From NCBI RefSeq assembly GCF_905147365.1, contig NC_056417.1, positions 2,998,501 to 3,062,500 on the forward strand: a stretch of DNA of 64,000 nt, written 5' to 3'. Positions 24,501 through 39,500 of this stretch are shown piece by piece. The notes below the pieces were generated by a model, which had not been told where the DNA came from, searched no databases, and worked only from the letters and a program-made list of their open reading frames with translations. The position numbers and the translations under genes are program-made. Every line of letters starts with the position of its first letter. Within the stretch, counting starts at the first letter, position 1. This DNA is from Aricia agestis (Eukaryota > Arthropoda > Insecta > Lepidoptera > Lycaenidae).

Positions 24501-27500
24501 GTCTAGAGCGTACTCGCAACCCGCCCATTCTGTTGTAAATAGTAGTTTTGCTTTAATAAAAATATATATTTCATTAAATTATAATTAAGTTTTAATTTAA
24601 GGTTTACGCACGTTTCTTACCAGTTAAATAGAAGAAATGTTGACAAAAACAATATCTCCCCTACAACAAACATTATTTTAACAATTCGAAACACTTCGTG
24701 CGCGTTTTACTTAGGGCGATTCGAGAAAATTATTCACTTACCAGTAACTTGTCCATTGTGCTCCAGTGTCAGCGACCAGCCGCTGGCATTCCGTGTGACG
24801 CCCGCAGCGGACAACGCAGCCGCGGCGGCGCGCTCGCACGTCGTCCACGACTCAACGCACACAGTGTGGACAGTATCTGAGGTTATAAAAGTTAATTTAA
24901 TAAACATGTCCCATTTAACAAAATATTGTGAAACATTTTTTCGCCTCTTTTCGATTAAATCGAAATTCGAATAAGCTTTTAGGCATACAATGCCAAAAAA
25001 CTATCCTTTCTTCTAGCTTAGCCACAACCAGGTCGCAAAAAAGTAAAAAAAGCATTTATTTACACCTTCATTTGCATGCACAGAAAAATGTTATATCGTC
25101 TTTGTGATGTAAATTACTCTTCAGAAGCTTGTTAGTTGTATTTTAAATTTGTAGGAAAAAATATGCAATATTGCGTGAACAGCTCATTTTTAATAGCTAT
25201 TTAAATTATATAAAACATACCATCATACAACCGCAGCTGTAACGCAGGACGCGTGGTGTCAGCGCGCCATTCAAGCAAAGTGGGCGGAGTCCGTCGCGGG
25301 ACGCCCGCCGCGCGCGCCGCAGTAGCGTCCGCGCCGCATACCAGACGCAGTAGACGCGCACGCATTGTACCGTTAGCACGCTCCGAAATTAGACGTACTA
25401 AGTACCTATAAATATAACATAATATGAGTATGTACCATACTATTTTACGAAATTAAATTTTTCAATTGACTCTAGTGCATGTATCATAACTTTAAAATTT
25501 GCAATGACACTTTTATAGAGATGGTTCATCTTATTTTTAAAAGTATGATATTTTTTTTACATTGAAGATAATTCTTCTTTTGAAAGTGACTGAAAATATG
25601 CACTTTGGTGTAAGCAGGTAGCAGTAATTCAAATCATAAATCTTGTCCGTCGCAAATCACAATCGACAATGGCTGGGAATAATAATTATAGTTTGTACGT
25701 TTTAAGATGATATGGGTGACAGTTTTCATATTCCTTGCTACGGGTTTTTTTTTTCAAGAAAACAAAAAAAAATCAAAATGTAATAAATTATATTCTATCT
25801 ACAAAAACAAATGTTTCCTATAATTGTAAATGAATAAAAATGAAAAGTTGCTAAATGCTAACTTATTAATATAAAATTATAAATATTAACTGTGAAATAG
25901 GAGAATAAAATTATTGTTACGAAAACATTTGAAAAATGTCAGATGCATGAAATGGAACTTATGTCAATAGAGATTGACTCTGTTGAATCGAAATCAAATC
26001 GATAAAAAAGGGCGGCCATCTTAAATCGCCGGCACCACTGAAATGTCAGTACGAAATCGATAATTTCGATTGCGATTCCTTTACCAAGTGATTCGATATT
26101 TTTAAATTATCGATTAATTTTTGTTAGGTAACTTCCTTACTATTGTCAATTATAATGTGTCACGCATATCACCATAAAACGCACAAACTATAATTCATGA
26201 TTTCCTTTATTTAGTCTGCGATGAGAAACTGTAGGTTTTTTGTGTCTCGTAACAAATTAGTTTCTGGTTGCACATCGGAGTACGTACTTGTGCAGCGCCG
26301 GCGTGGGCTGGAAGGCGGCGAGGCAGTGAGCCAACAGCCGCAGCGCGCGGTCACCGCTCGCCTGGTTGCATAGCTACACCAAGATGTCGTCACGCAACCC
26401 GCGGGACTGAATGCCGCGGGACGCTATTTAGTCCGCAACCATCTGATATAATAGTATCTGGTTGCACAACCGAGTACGTACTTGTGCAGCGCCGGTGTGG
26501 GCTGGAAGGCGGCGAGGCAGTGAGCCAACAGCCGCAACGCGCGGTCACTGGTTGACTGATTGCACAGCTGCACCAGGATCTCGTCGCGCAACCCGCGGGA
26601 CTGGATACCACGGGACGCTATGTAGTCAGCAACCACCTGGTGGAAAGAAGGTTATTATTACAAAATTATATCATTCTATATCTTCATATAATTCTGCTGC
26701 ACGGAATTAATTTTTATTTCGTCTTTAGGGAGAATTTCTTCAGACATACATAATATTTAATCTCACCTTTATAAGCTGTTTTGTGTTTAGTAGATCCTAT
26801 ATCATGATCTACTAAACACATGGATATGGCTTATTAAAAGGGAATTTTATAAATAAACCTGTTACACACCTTTTGTCTAGCTTCATTGCCTGCAGCGGTT
26901 TCATCGCACCATCGTAGGATAAGCTTGAATATTGCTACAGCGTCATTGAAATCTTGATCCCTGAAAAAAAACATTTATTATTATTTACTATTATACCTAT
27001 CGCATGGTATAAAATTGATAGCAAGACAAAAATATTAATGTATTGAGTCTTGCGCCACAATTCGTTTATCGCGCGGGAACTGTACATTTTACGGGATGAA
27101 AAGTATCTTATGTCCTTTCCCAGGACTCAAAGTATCTCCATACCAAATTTCAGCAAAATCGGTTACATGCTTGCTTTACTACCAACCTGACTGCAGCCTT
27201 GGACAGGAAAGGCTTGGTGATGGGATGTTTGCGCGGGCTGAGCTGCCCACCGTCAGCGAAGTATACGGAGCTATATTTCGAGAACGCAAACTGCTGCAAA
27301 TCACGAGGTAGGGACACGCGCTCTTCTTCAGCGTGCACGTCGCCCGATACCTGGAGAAAAAAATAATAATTTAAAAATGGAATAAAATTTTGTATGATAA
27401 TTTTAGCTAAAATTGCAGATAGAAACAATGACATTCCAAAGTGTATTTATTACAATCAGATTTAATTATTAGCGAATTTATTACAATAAGATTAATACAT

Positions 27501-30500
27501 AGTGCCATGCCATCGCTTTCTAAGTAAATGTCATTTACTTAGAAAGCGACGATGGTTAAACACTTCGTAGAATCTTGAGTTTTGATACCTATTATAAGAA
27601 GCTCTTGGGCTGACAAGGCCATGACCATTGACCATCCAGAGTCTGAGGTTCCGTAGCCAAATGGCAAAACGGAACCTTTATAGATTCGTCGAGTCTGTCC
27701 GTCAGTATGTCGTCACAGCTACTTTTTCATAAAATCAAATTAAACATTATCTTACTTTAGTAATATGCTTGTCAGTATGTGGCGGCTGGTATTCGTCTAG
27801 TTTTGACAGCAGGAAAGCGAGCTCAGCCGGCACCTCCAGCACTTGCAAAGTTTCTGCTTTCACCTTCTCAGCTTTCTCTGCCTCGCGACGCTCTGCGGCG
27901 CGACGTCTGTAAAGAAATAAAGTGACGTCAGTAGCGAAATGACATGACGCGATAATGAAAAACACGATTTAATCCTTCGATCGTGGATTCTTGGATATCT
28001 ATTGTTATTCTATTCTTGTCGCGATCACCGGTGATCTTATGGGGCTTGATAGGTTTTAAGCATCATTTAGCAAAAAAAAATACTGGCAGAATGACATGAA
28101 AGTGATGATGATGTTATTTCAGTCACAAAACTTACCTTTTTTCTCCATAATTATTAAATAATGACTAAAGACACAGACAATATGACTTTCCCGTGTCCTT
28201 CACTGACAATGACTACTTAGCCGCAGCCACGCGCGCCTCCAACATGCGTCGCCATTGCTCCCGCAGTGCGTGCACGCGGGTGCGCGCGCGTCGTGCCCGC
28301 ACCAGTGCTTGTGCACGCACAACGCCGCGCCGCACCGCGACAAACCGCTGACGTTGACGGGCGCCGAGCCACCGTGATTACTTCGCGCAGCGAGAATTTA
28401 ACTTACTTAGCCGCAGCCGCGTGCGCCTCCAACTTGCGTCGTCGTTGCTCCCGCAGTGCTTGCACGCGGGCGCGCGCGCGGCGTCCTCGTACTAGCGCCT
28501 GCGCACGCACGACGCCGCGCCGTACCGTCACAAACCGCTGACGTTGGCGAGCACCGCGCCACCATGACTGGATACGGACGGCGGAGCCCCGGAGTTCGGT
28601 GTACCGTTTCCTGTAATACATATGGAACACTTGTAAGCATGGTTTGACAGTTTACCCTACTTTACTTTTTAATGATAGTTCTCGTTAAAAGTTCAGAAAT
28701 GATTTTGGTTTTAATAATAGGGAAAACACGAATTTTATTAATTATCCACAATCTGATTAAAATCAGATCGCGGATAAGTAAGAGTAATGAATGAAATTCG
28801 TGTTTTGATCAATCGCTATAAAACCTACCCTCTCCGCAAACAGACTTTAGTAATTTCAGCCTTGGACATACGCTGCTTTCATTCCAAAAATTATGTTGTA
28901 TTAGGTATAATAAGTCATTTTTTTCTAATAGTTTGTTCAATTAGAAATACCGTAACAAAGACAAGCTAATAGATTAATCTACCTGGCGAGATATCCCCTA
29001 GTCCTGGCTTGTAGCAGCGTGGCAGCAGACCGCAGTTTGTCCGCGCGTTTGCGCTCCAGAGCTCTGTGCAGCGCTTCGCGGATGAACACTCGTGCCGCGC
29101 CCAGCTGGTAGTCAGCGCCGCCTGGAAATTCATACAAATTATTTGTATCGGTTTATATGATGTATATCAGCTCTACTCAACCTGCGGCTGCGGGCCGAAT
29201 TTGTTATTTTTTACCACCAAATTATTTTGGTTGCGGCCCGTGACATGGTCCGTTTAAAAAAAAGGAGTACCGCTGATGTAGATGATAGACTATACTAGTG
29301 TTGGGCTAGCCGCCAGATTAAAAAAATAATTGTCTACATTTACGAATCTGAATATAACGTATGATACGATAGACACAATCTTTTAGATACGTAAATTCAT
29401 GTAACGATAGTAAAGCGATAGAAGCCTGAATTATTATTAAACAAATCAAACAATATATTAAGTATGTATTTAAAGTGGGCATATAAAGGCTGTAGAACTA
29501 CAAATATATTTTTATTAAGCTATAAAATTAATAAAGTTTACCTTCCTTGCGAAATAAATTCCGTAAACGTATTTCACTTTCATAATACAATTTCAGAAAC
29601 TTTAACAGAACACATCTATAAATTAAACGCAGACAACTAGACGCAGATTTCATCGTTCAAAACTAACTAAATACGTAAAGGAATGTTATTTCAATCATTA
29701 AGACGTAATTGGTAATTGCTTTAGTAATTTACTTTTAAGTGCTAAAATAAAGTCAGGTTTATAGTATTTATCATTAGTAACAAGTTATGGTTTTGGTAAA
29801 ACTACAGGTTTTAATAAAACTAAACAGGCTAAAATGAAGTTCACTAATGCTATCTCACACAATCACTTATGGTATGAGCAGGATGGATGACAAATGACAT
29901 TGATTTTTTTGTCCATCCACCAAATGCATTATGATCTCTATTGCTTGTTACTACAGGATTGAAAATATAAACTTTAACTTACTGGCTCCAGTAGGTGGCA
30001 TCTCAGCTAGAATAGAGTTGCAGATCTCCCTGTAGGGGGTGGATCTAGCTGGCGTTGACTTTAACAGGTATCTGTAATTATAAGACAAGAATTTTAAATC
30101 GTTTTTAGCCAACTTCCAATAAGAAGAAGGTTCTCTTGTATAATTTTTTGTATGTTCAACGATTACTCGGCCGTTTGTGGACCAATTTTCAAAATTGTTT
30201 TGTTGTTGTATAGGGTATAATCCGAATTTGGTACCATGTTTACAAAAGTGGTGATTGAACCGATTCCAAAGATCCGTAAAGCATAATAATGTAAATATGT
30301 GATATCTTAAAGGTACGGTTCCCGCGCGATAACCGTAATTAGGCGCCACGGAGTTGCCGGCGTCATCTAGTCAGTGTCAATCCACGAAATTCTGGAAAGG
30401 TATCCTTATTGGATATCCCATCTGCCGTATCCGGATAGTGTCCAAAATGCCGGTGTATCTGAGCTGTGTCAGCCCGCATTTCATATTACTTATTAGGTAT

Positions 30501-33500
30501 AGTCTTATGAGTAAAATGAGTAGAATCTCACCTGTATCTATCCACGAAGTTCTGGAAGGGTATCCTAATTGGATATCCCATCTGTCGTATCCGGATAGTG
30601 TCCAACATGCCGGTGTATCTCAGCTGTGTCAGGACACATGGCAGGTCGAACTTCATGGGCGACTTGTCGGTGTTCGGCTTGATGCAGCGGACGAACCACG
30701 GGTTACAGCGCGACATGGATTCTAGGAGTTGGTGGAGGCTGTCGGAGAACCTGAAAAAAAAAATTGGGTTAACCTTCTTTGTAGTAAAAAATAGACTGTG
30801 TATATGTGTATACGTTATGGTAATACACTATTTTGTTTTTGTGTATAAAACGACTATTCTCATTAGAATTGAAAAAAAATTCAGACAAGAATTTAACATA
30901 CGAGTAGTATAACTTTAACTGGTGATGTGGATCAGAGCTAATCCTGCTTGTGTAAATAATCTACGTGACATTAAATTGAAATACTATGAAACTACGACTA
31001 CTTAAAAAGTTTATATTTAATCAAAGCCTTTTTAAAATCGTATTTGGTTATTTCTCTCGATTTTCTATTAAAGATAGAGAAGACAAGATACTAGGGTAAA
31101 ACGTGGTTAAACCATAAAGTTAATATACCTAGCGGAATAGAGCAACAATCTCGAGCTGTCAAACGAAACCGAAATTGGTTTCATCTGTGTGTAAAAATAT
31201 GTGTACGTATACACTTACACAAGCAAGATTGAACATGATTTCTATGAGATTAAATTGTCAACGTGCGGCACGTGCCGACTGGACGTCAAAAAAAGAGTGC
31301 TGCTGTCATGTATCACACGTCTCTTTTTACCACGCAGTGTTACTGATGGTGACATCTCTCTTACTCAGGCCTTTGTTTCTCTATTCCGCTAGGTATATTA
31401 ACTTTATAGGTTAAACGTAGGTGGCAGAACCTCATTGAATGTAGCTACGAGACTTCTGCAATGGTAATTTCACAGCATGACATTACTGAATTTATAGCTA
31501 TTTTATTGTAAAGATATACGTACCTACAGGTACTTTACATAATAATCGTAACCAATAAATTATAAATGATACATTGATTCCAATTGTAAACCAGTACCAA
31601 TCCTAAATTACCTTATAAACCACATTGTGCATTATTTTAAACCTTAATACTTAGCAATAAAGTTCCAAGTAATAACGTCGTGTTTTTGCAGCTATATAAA
31701 AGCAATATGCTACACAAACGAAGCGTTACTTTCAACCTTAATACTTGAGCAATAAAGTTTAAAACACCTTGTATCAGTAAATGCATACCTGGCAGCAACA
31801 GTAGGCGTTCTCGGCTTCATAGTAACGAATCTTCCGTTGGCCCCCCTGGGAAGAGTCTTATTCGCGTCGTGTTGTGCTCGCAGTTGTATCGACATTTCGG
31901 CGACAAGCGGCACCTCACTACTGCAGAGCAACTCGAGCACGTCGCCGCGCAGCGCATCCCTATTCTTGTCGAGAAAACCCTCCACGTTGTACCACACTTG
32001 CCCCGCGTAGTGTTTTACCTGTAACAAAAATATATACAAAAAAATTAATGCTTACAATATGATAAATTCTAAGGTGTGTTTCTTTGGGTGGTCTTTGTTA
32101 AGGGGATGTGTTATATGTATTAAAAAAAGGGTGATAAAGGGGGGTGGGTTTCAAAAAATGTACATTTTGTGTGACGTCTCTGTGTTACCTCTCCGCGCCT
32201 TAATCCATTTGGTAAAAAGAGTTTTTATCACTATACGTCATGTACCTACGTTTTTTAGGTGAAACAGAGGAGAGAATTAAGGCGCAACATAATTGTGAGC
32301 AACTAGTTTACTCGTAATAATAATTTAGCTGTAATGACAGTTAATCGATGTCTCATCACTAGTAATCGATAATCGACTTTGAAAGTTAGCAATTACTAGA
32401 CGCAAATGAGTTGGGCGTATAAAATATTAATTTAAATAGTAGATTACAAATGCCTGACAAAAAAAAGAAGATAAATTAAAGCGTATGTTAAGTGTAGTGA
32501 ATATGTAGTAAAAGTTATGGTGTTTTAATTTTGTGCTATAGCCCGATCGCGTTATATCAACGTAAATAATATAATGTTTATTGTTTCGTCCGCAATCCGC
32601 ATCCATACTTATTGACAATCATTGCACTGATGTACACTATAATGATGATTACCGCCGTACTCAGAGACATTTAATTATGACGCCTCAATTTCATGAAAGG
32701 TTTGACAGATAATGTGTAGAGCTTATGTCAAAATTTTTAATTAATTACATTTAAGTAATTAACGTTCCACTCTAAGTGCGACAGTTAATCTTCTTGAAAC
32801 TAAACACGACGAACTAGATTTAACACGAATGTTGTGTTGCAAACACCTCATATTTATTATTAGAATGAAGAATCACACCCTACACTGATCACCATTGAGT
32901 AGTTTAGGCACGATCGTAAAACCAATAAACCTACACTAGCTATTTGACCGAGTTTATATACAAGAATTGCTCGTTTAAAGATATAAGATATTTACAAAGA
33001 CTGCCAAAATCATAACAGGTCATGTCACGATTTTGCTATTCTTCGGTTCACTGAGGTCCGTTATATGTAAAATTTAGAGAATAAAAATTATGAGGGTGTT
33101 TGAAATTGTATTTGCCACCAGGTGCCGCTTTGTAGCCTTAGGGTCTATCGTGTCAAGGCATATTATCGTGAAATATGACAGCAGTTTGACACGATATACC
33201 CAGGTTATATAGCGGTACCTGGTGGCGGATTTAATTTTAAATTCAAGTCCAATGATAGTTCAATTTACCCCAAACTCATTAGCCCCCAGCCTGGGTCTGG
33301 AATACAGCTCGTTGAGTGCGTGGTTGTAGTGACACTTCTCGAGGAACGAGGCGTCTGAGGCGCGGGGGAAGTTGCTCTCGTCGTCCAGCAGGTGCAGGAT
33401 GCCCACCGGCTTCTTGCTTAGGAGTTGGATCACTGGAAAATGGGGAACGCGTTAGATTTTATTATGTAATAATTAAGGCTTGGAATTTATTCGGTATAAA

Positions 33501-36500
33501 GACTTGGTAAAATAAAGAAACTTTTCTACTTGTAAAATACATCTGTTTAATACGAAAATACAAAGATACTGAGATCTGAGTTTCGAAACGGAAAGAAAAA
33601 AATATCCTGTACAGTCTACATAATATTATAGGGATTGCACAGAGTGCAGGATCTTTATCCAAGTTGCCATTGTAGATAACGACGATAAAGTTAGTAATTT
33701 TTGAATAACATCTTGGTTAAAGGCTCATATTAGGTAACAATGTATAGGTATGATTGTTGTCAATTATTTACGAGGGGCTTATGTATTTCTTAAGTATGTA
33801 TTCTAGATTACATACCTGGAGAATTGTCGTTCCACGTCAGGTTGGACCACTCCAGCCTCTCCTTCAGATACTCCTGCTGCTCCAGCTTGAATATGTGCTT
33901 GTTGAAGTAATGCTGCAGCGTTTCGTTCGCGTAGTTAATGCACAGCTGCTCGAATGAATTCTCTTCCAAGTCTTCGAACCCGAAGATGTCGAGGAGAGAG
34001 ATCCTGTGCGCGTCGTGTAGCCCACCGCGGTGGACTATCGAGTTGATTCGGAGGACCAGCCAGTTGAATAACGACGAGTAGAGGGCTTTGGCGAACGCGT
34101 CTCGGGCGTCCAACGCCTGGTCTATTGGGAGGGGTGAGCGCATGAGTTCAGCGCGTGCTGCTGTCACCCTTGTCGTTAATGCTCGCGCCAACTCCTCTGC
34201 TGGTATTTTGAGTAGATGGGCCGCCCAGCGTACCTCGGCCCCGCCTCCTAACTGCACGCCCTCCTGGCCATGCCTTAATTGTCGTCTGTGGAAGTACACG
34301 TTGCCCAGATGCAGAACTGCCGCTAGGACTTTGATAATGTCTTCCCTCTCTGCATCTCCTATACCGAGAACTTGCATGGCACCGCATAGAGCTGACCAGT
34401 CGGCGCCGGCTCCCGCCCCGCCGGAGTCCCCACCCTGGTTCAAGTAGAAGTAGTGCTCTGCTGTTAACAGCCCTCTGGATTTCCTCTGCTCCTCGTCCAA
34501 ACCAGCCAGCAACTCGTAGAAGACATGGTAGTTTCTTTCACCAGGCGATTGCGTTACAATTCGGGACTTTTCGAGCAAATAGTGCGCGACCCTTGCGCCG
34601 GCTAGGGCGCCATCTTTGAAATACAGTTCTAATAATTTACCGAAACGACTAGAGTTATGGTTTTTTGGCGTTCTTGCGTTCCCGAATGCTTCCAGCAAAG
34701 GTGCGGCTTCTAGAATCTGTTCTGATACGGGTGCTCGACCAGGTGGGGCAGGGGCTACTGCAGCTAAAAACTGGACGGCGAGTTTAGTGGACTCGGTCTT
34801 CCCGGCTCCAGATTCTCCGGATATGAGTATGGCCTGCGGATGGGGTAGGGAGGACCTTGCGGCTGCCGCTATCGCGAAGAGGTGGGGCGGCAGATCTCCT
34901 AGCGCTTCAGCTGCGTGGTACCTGCAAAGGTTATTGAAGTTTATACACATGGTAAACAAAACAATTCTTCAGTCTCGAAATCAGCGGGCAGAGGGGCGGG
35001 AGCGGCGGCATTTATATGGACAGGCCTCGAAAACAGCGGCGCGGCGCGGCGTACTAGACGGCTTATCCATATAATACATTGGAACGCGCCGCCATCGCTC
35101 CCGCCCCGCTGCCCGCTGATTTCGAGACTGAAGCCTTAGTTATTTGAATAAACTACTGTGTACTAGATGTGAGTTTTTTACAATACTTATGCACGACGTG
35201 CAGAGTTAACTACAATTTTAAATATTGTGGCATCCAATTATAAAAGTTACTGTCGTTTGCCTTTTGTGGCATTGTTTAAAGTACAAATTGGCGAATTGTG
35301 ATAAAAACAACAAACATCAAAATCCGCATCATATTATGTTGTTTTAATAAAAAATAATTTTGACCCATGTTGTTTCTTTACAAAGAAGATAAAAACAAAT
35401 TCATGCATTCTTGGATGACACAAACAAATAAAATAACAAATAAAATAAGCACTAAATTATAGAAACTAAAGTGTATTTAAACACATAATTACCTTCTAGC
35501 AGTCTGCAACCCGTACAAGTTATCGACCGGTCGGTACGGGTTCACTGCTACTAATATAGACCCCGCGTACGTGTATATCAGGCCCTGTTCGTATCGCAGC
35601 TTGAGGTTCCACAGCAGAGCAGCCTCGTGCAGGTCATGGAGTCTGGTCATGTCCTCCACACCGGTGGGCCCGAGCTCCTCCCGCGGCCAGACCTGGTCTC
35701 CCTCCTCCTCCCCGTTGCCCATCTGGAGAGCGTAGGTTTGGGGCTGGAAGAGAAATTAATAATGTACTTTAGCTATTATTATCAGCATTAATCTTTTTCC
35801 AGCCCCTCGATAGATTAATGCTGATGTGAATAGTGTGATTAAGTTTAAATCACTAGCTCAAAGCCGAGCTTTGTGAGGGCTCGCGTTGTCACACCTTGAC
35901 TAACTAATGAAAATAATTGATAATACATCTACACATAAATAATCGCCCAAGTGCGAGTTGGACTCGCGCACGAACGGTTCCGGGTACATTTATTGAGGAA
36001 AAATAGGCCAAAAGTTATTTTTTTGTATGAGAGCCCCCCTTAATTTTTTATTTTATTTAAATATTATTATTAATTACTTAAGTAGACATTTAACTAAGAC
36101 CTTTATGTAAATTTCAAGTGCCTAGCTGTTGCCATTATTGATAGTAATTGTTGTAATAGCGGCAACAGAAATACACAATCTGTAACATTTTCAGAAGTCT
36201 AGCTATAGCGGTTATTGAGTTACAGCCTGGAGACAGACAGACAGACGGACAGACATCGAAGTCTCAGTAATAGATGACACATCTACATAATATAATACTT
36301 AAATAAAAATTACTTTGTTAAAGCACAAATCAATAGGCGTGATAATTAGTTTTTCCGTGAAGTGTACCACAAAATGTACATTTAGTTAGGTTTAGTTTGG
36401 TTTGGTTGTGGGATATACTAGGGCTCGCTTCGCTCGCCCTGATTATCAGCATTAATTTATCTACTTCCTGCTAAACGTAGGCCTTAAAAAGGTTGGACAT

Positions 36501-39500
36501 ATTTTACCCAGATCTCCTAATTGACACACTTCAGGTAATTTAACTAAAATACTTAACGAGTGCCAATCATTTCAATTTTAGGCCTTAGCCAGTGGCCGTT
36601 TGATTGTTATGTAATATAACTTTTAATTCAAGGTCTAGATTACACTTTTGTAATCTAAATAAGTTTAGGTAAGAAGTTTTAGTTCAATGACTTCAATGAT
36701 TAAAAGGCATACTAAGTTATACAAAGATTTCCTACTAGCTATGTGATATAAGAGCCAAGTTATAACAATTCCAAGAAATGCGTCTTCTCTACCATATCTT
36801 TAAGATTGGTTTGTAAAGAAAGACACTGGGCCTTAAACTATCTGACCGGTCCGTCTCTGTATATTTAGGTACACAAACTGTAATAAAATAAATAAAACGC
36901 TTATGATTTATGAATCGAAATTATGCAGGCGTCTTACAAAATAAGGATTTGCATGCGAACACAACGGAAGGTTGGCATTATAAAAAGTATTTTATGTTCA
37001 TACTTCATACATAAACAAATTGGCAATTGAAATATTGCTGCCGTTTTCCTCATTGCCCAAGACTAGAGCTGAGGCGAGTATGTTTATCATTACTCCTTGA
37101 TTGGCAAAAATTGGCAAATTTAAAACTTCCAAGTAACAGTCGGTTGGCACCAAGTTTCAATTAACGAAACGAAATTAAAAAAAAAACTATTTGACCAATA
37201 ACATTAAAATTCTTTGCATTACAGCATTATTGAAATGAAGAGCGATAAAGTAGAGTAGGAATAAGTAATGATTTATGATAGGGAATTATACGTTAAGATT
37301 GGAGGAGACTGGAGAGGGCGCTACGAGCACAAACAGTAGATAATCCGACAAAAAAATTGAAATGTTGTCAAATGTCAAACAAAACTTTTTGTTTACTGTC
37401 TATGCTAGTGCTGCCGTCTAGGTTGAAAACATTGCAGTAATATAATAATACCTTTTATGAACAATATGAAAGTAAACCTATAGTATCTACAAAATTTGCA
37501 GAAACATCAAATTAATTTAAACCAGGTCATTTCAAGCTTCAAGCCAATTAGCTTAACGCTTCAATAATATAATTCTGCAGCCACCAACCAGGCCAGTTAC
37601 TGTAACTGAAGCATTATACATCAAGATGACGTAAGTTACGGCACAGAACTTCAGCCGAACGGAAAATCACCGCTCTACTTACTCGTGATATAACTTTATT
37701 AGCCATTTTATATTTATAGGAAACACATTAGACGAATAATTATAGAAATTATAAATTGTTAATTAATTTTTATGCGATAAAAGTGATTGTTAATACGGTG
37801 TTATGCGTTTGGTTGGTACCAATAGTTTGTTATGTAATCGTAGTTCCCATGTTAAGAGTATTTTTACGACTTCTCTATATACTATAATTATCTGTTATCT
37901 AATTTATTTATGTAATGATAACATCAGTCGTTAATCATACTTTTCGAATATACTGAAAACAGAAACAACTTAACTTATGGCTAGTTTCTGAGACGTCACA
38001 GGAGTTAGCCTCATGAATATTTAAACCATGTATGGTTTAAATATTCACGAGCTGAACATATTGTGTATATGACTGTAGTCAAAAAATTTCATACCTCAGA
38101 CATTCGACTTTTCAGGAGCAAATAATTTTGTACAGTCAATTAATTGCAGGTCCTACGTGCGAAATGCGCACTCAAGAATTCGTCCGGGACCGATTCTCAC
38201 AGATCGAAGCGACATACGTAACTTGAGAATATGTTCAGCTACAGACAGTACAAATTACTTACATGTCTGTATAACCGATTCCACAGGTTCTGTGGTCAGC
38301 AGCATGTAATTTCGTGGTATGAGGGTGGCCATTATAGTTCTGTTATGCGACCTCTATGGTAGCGCGGTGTAAAGCTTTTCGCTCCATATTTACGATTGAC
38401 AGTTGAGTTGTTAAAATGTACTGGAATTGAATTATTATAAAACTATACTGCATATTAATTATTAGTTAAGAAATTAAGGACCCTTTGCACAAGTCTGAGT
38501 CAAAGTTAACTAAAGGTTAACTTTGACTCATTTATTTATTCACCAACGGGTCAACATTTTTTTTTTTTTTTTGGTACAGCTTAAAAAATGCAGATTGAGT
38601 TTCGTTTAAACATCATGCCATTTCTCAAATCAATTCAAAACATTTATTTGCAGAATAAGTATAGGTAAAAAGATTTTCTCTCGTCCTTGTACTTATTTAT
38701 GAAAGAAAGGTATATCTTAACGCATAGGATTAACTTTATTCAGATTGAAGCAAATGGTCATAATAAACATTACTTTTAAAATTCAAATGGTCGAGCCATT
38801 ACATTTTATGCCGACGAAGTGACAGATTCACCTCATCCTTATAATATTTTTTTTTATTATTATTAATAATGCAACCAAATTGTGACGACGCCTGAAATGC
38901 TAAGCATTCCTTGGCAATATTCATTCATGAAATCACACAACACATTATGAACGAGTTGCAACGTACAACTAGTGCGTTACAAAGAATTTTAACGAAGGAA
39001 AGTGGTAATTTGTCAGGCCTCGATACTTTTACTAAGCGGTTTCGCTTTCGACGGGATTCTGCAGATTCTTGAGATGATAATGATTAATCCATTAATAAAA
39101 TCGTTGAGAAAATAATGATTAAGTAATACATTGGCAAAAGTAGTTGGGTTTTATCACCCATTCAGTGTTATTTAGCGCTTTTTAGAATTATTTATCTCTC
39201 AAAACAAAAATGCTTTCACCAACGCCTATTTGTCACCTATTTAAAGGCTAAATGAAGGCTAAAATAGGTACCACTAATGGCCGGCGGCCGCTGAGGGATA
39301 TTTAACATAATGTAGTGGTTGGTGATTTCGTTAAAATGGGTATTTTTAATTTTATATTTTTTCGCCAACTTAAAGGTGACAAAGCTTCAAATTAACGTGA
39401 TTTGGAGAAAACGGCCATTATAATATACAGGGTTTAACAAAACTAAGTGATAATACTTCAGGGCAGGCGCTGCTACTTTCACAGTGAACTCTCTGTCTCT

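Noticed and set aside
28214..28380. Additional coding IQ exon
   Set aside because: Only 26 bp from the live donor, too short for an intron, and no acceptor in the needed phase; kept as a finding because the frame is open.
30380..30472. Alternative (mutually exclusive) exon 6
   Set aside because: No acceptor in the correct phase, no donor, and a stop directly after the copied part.
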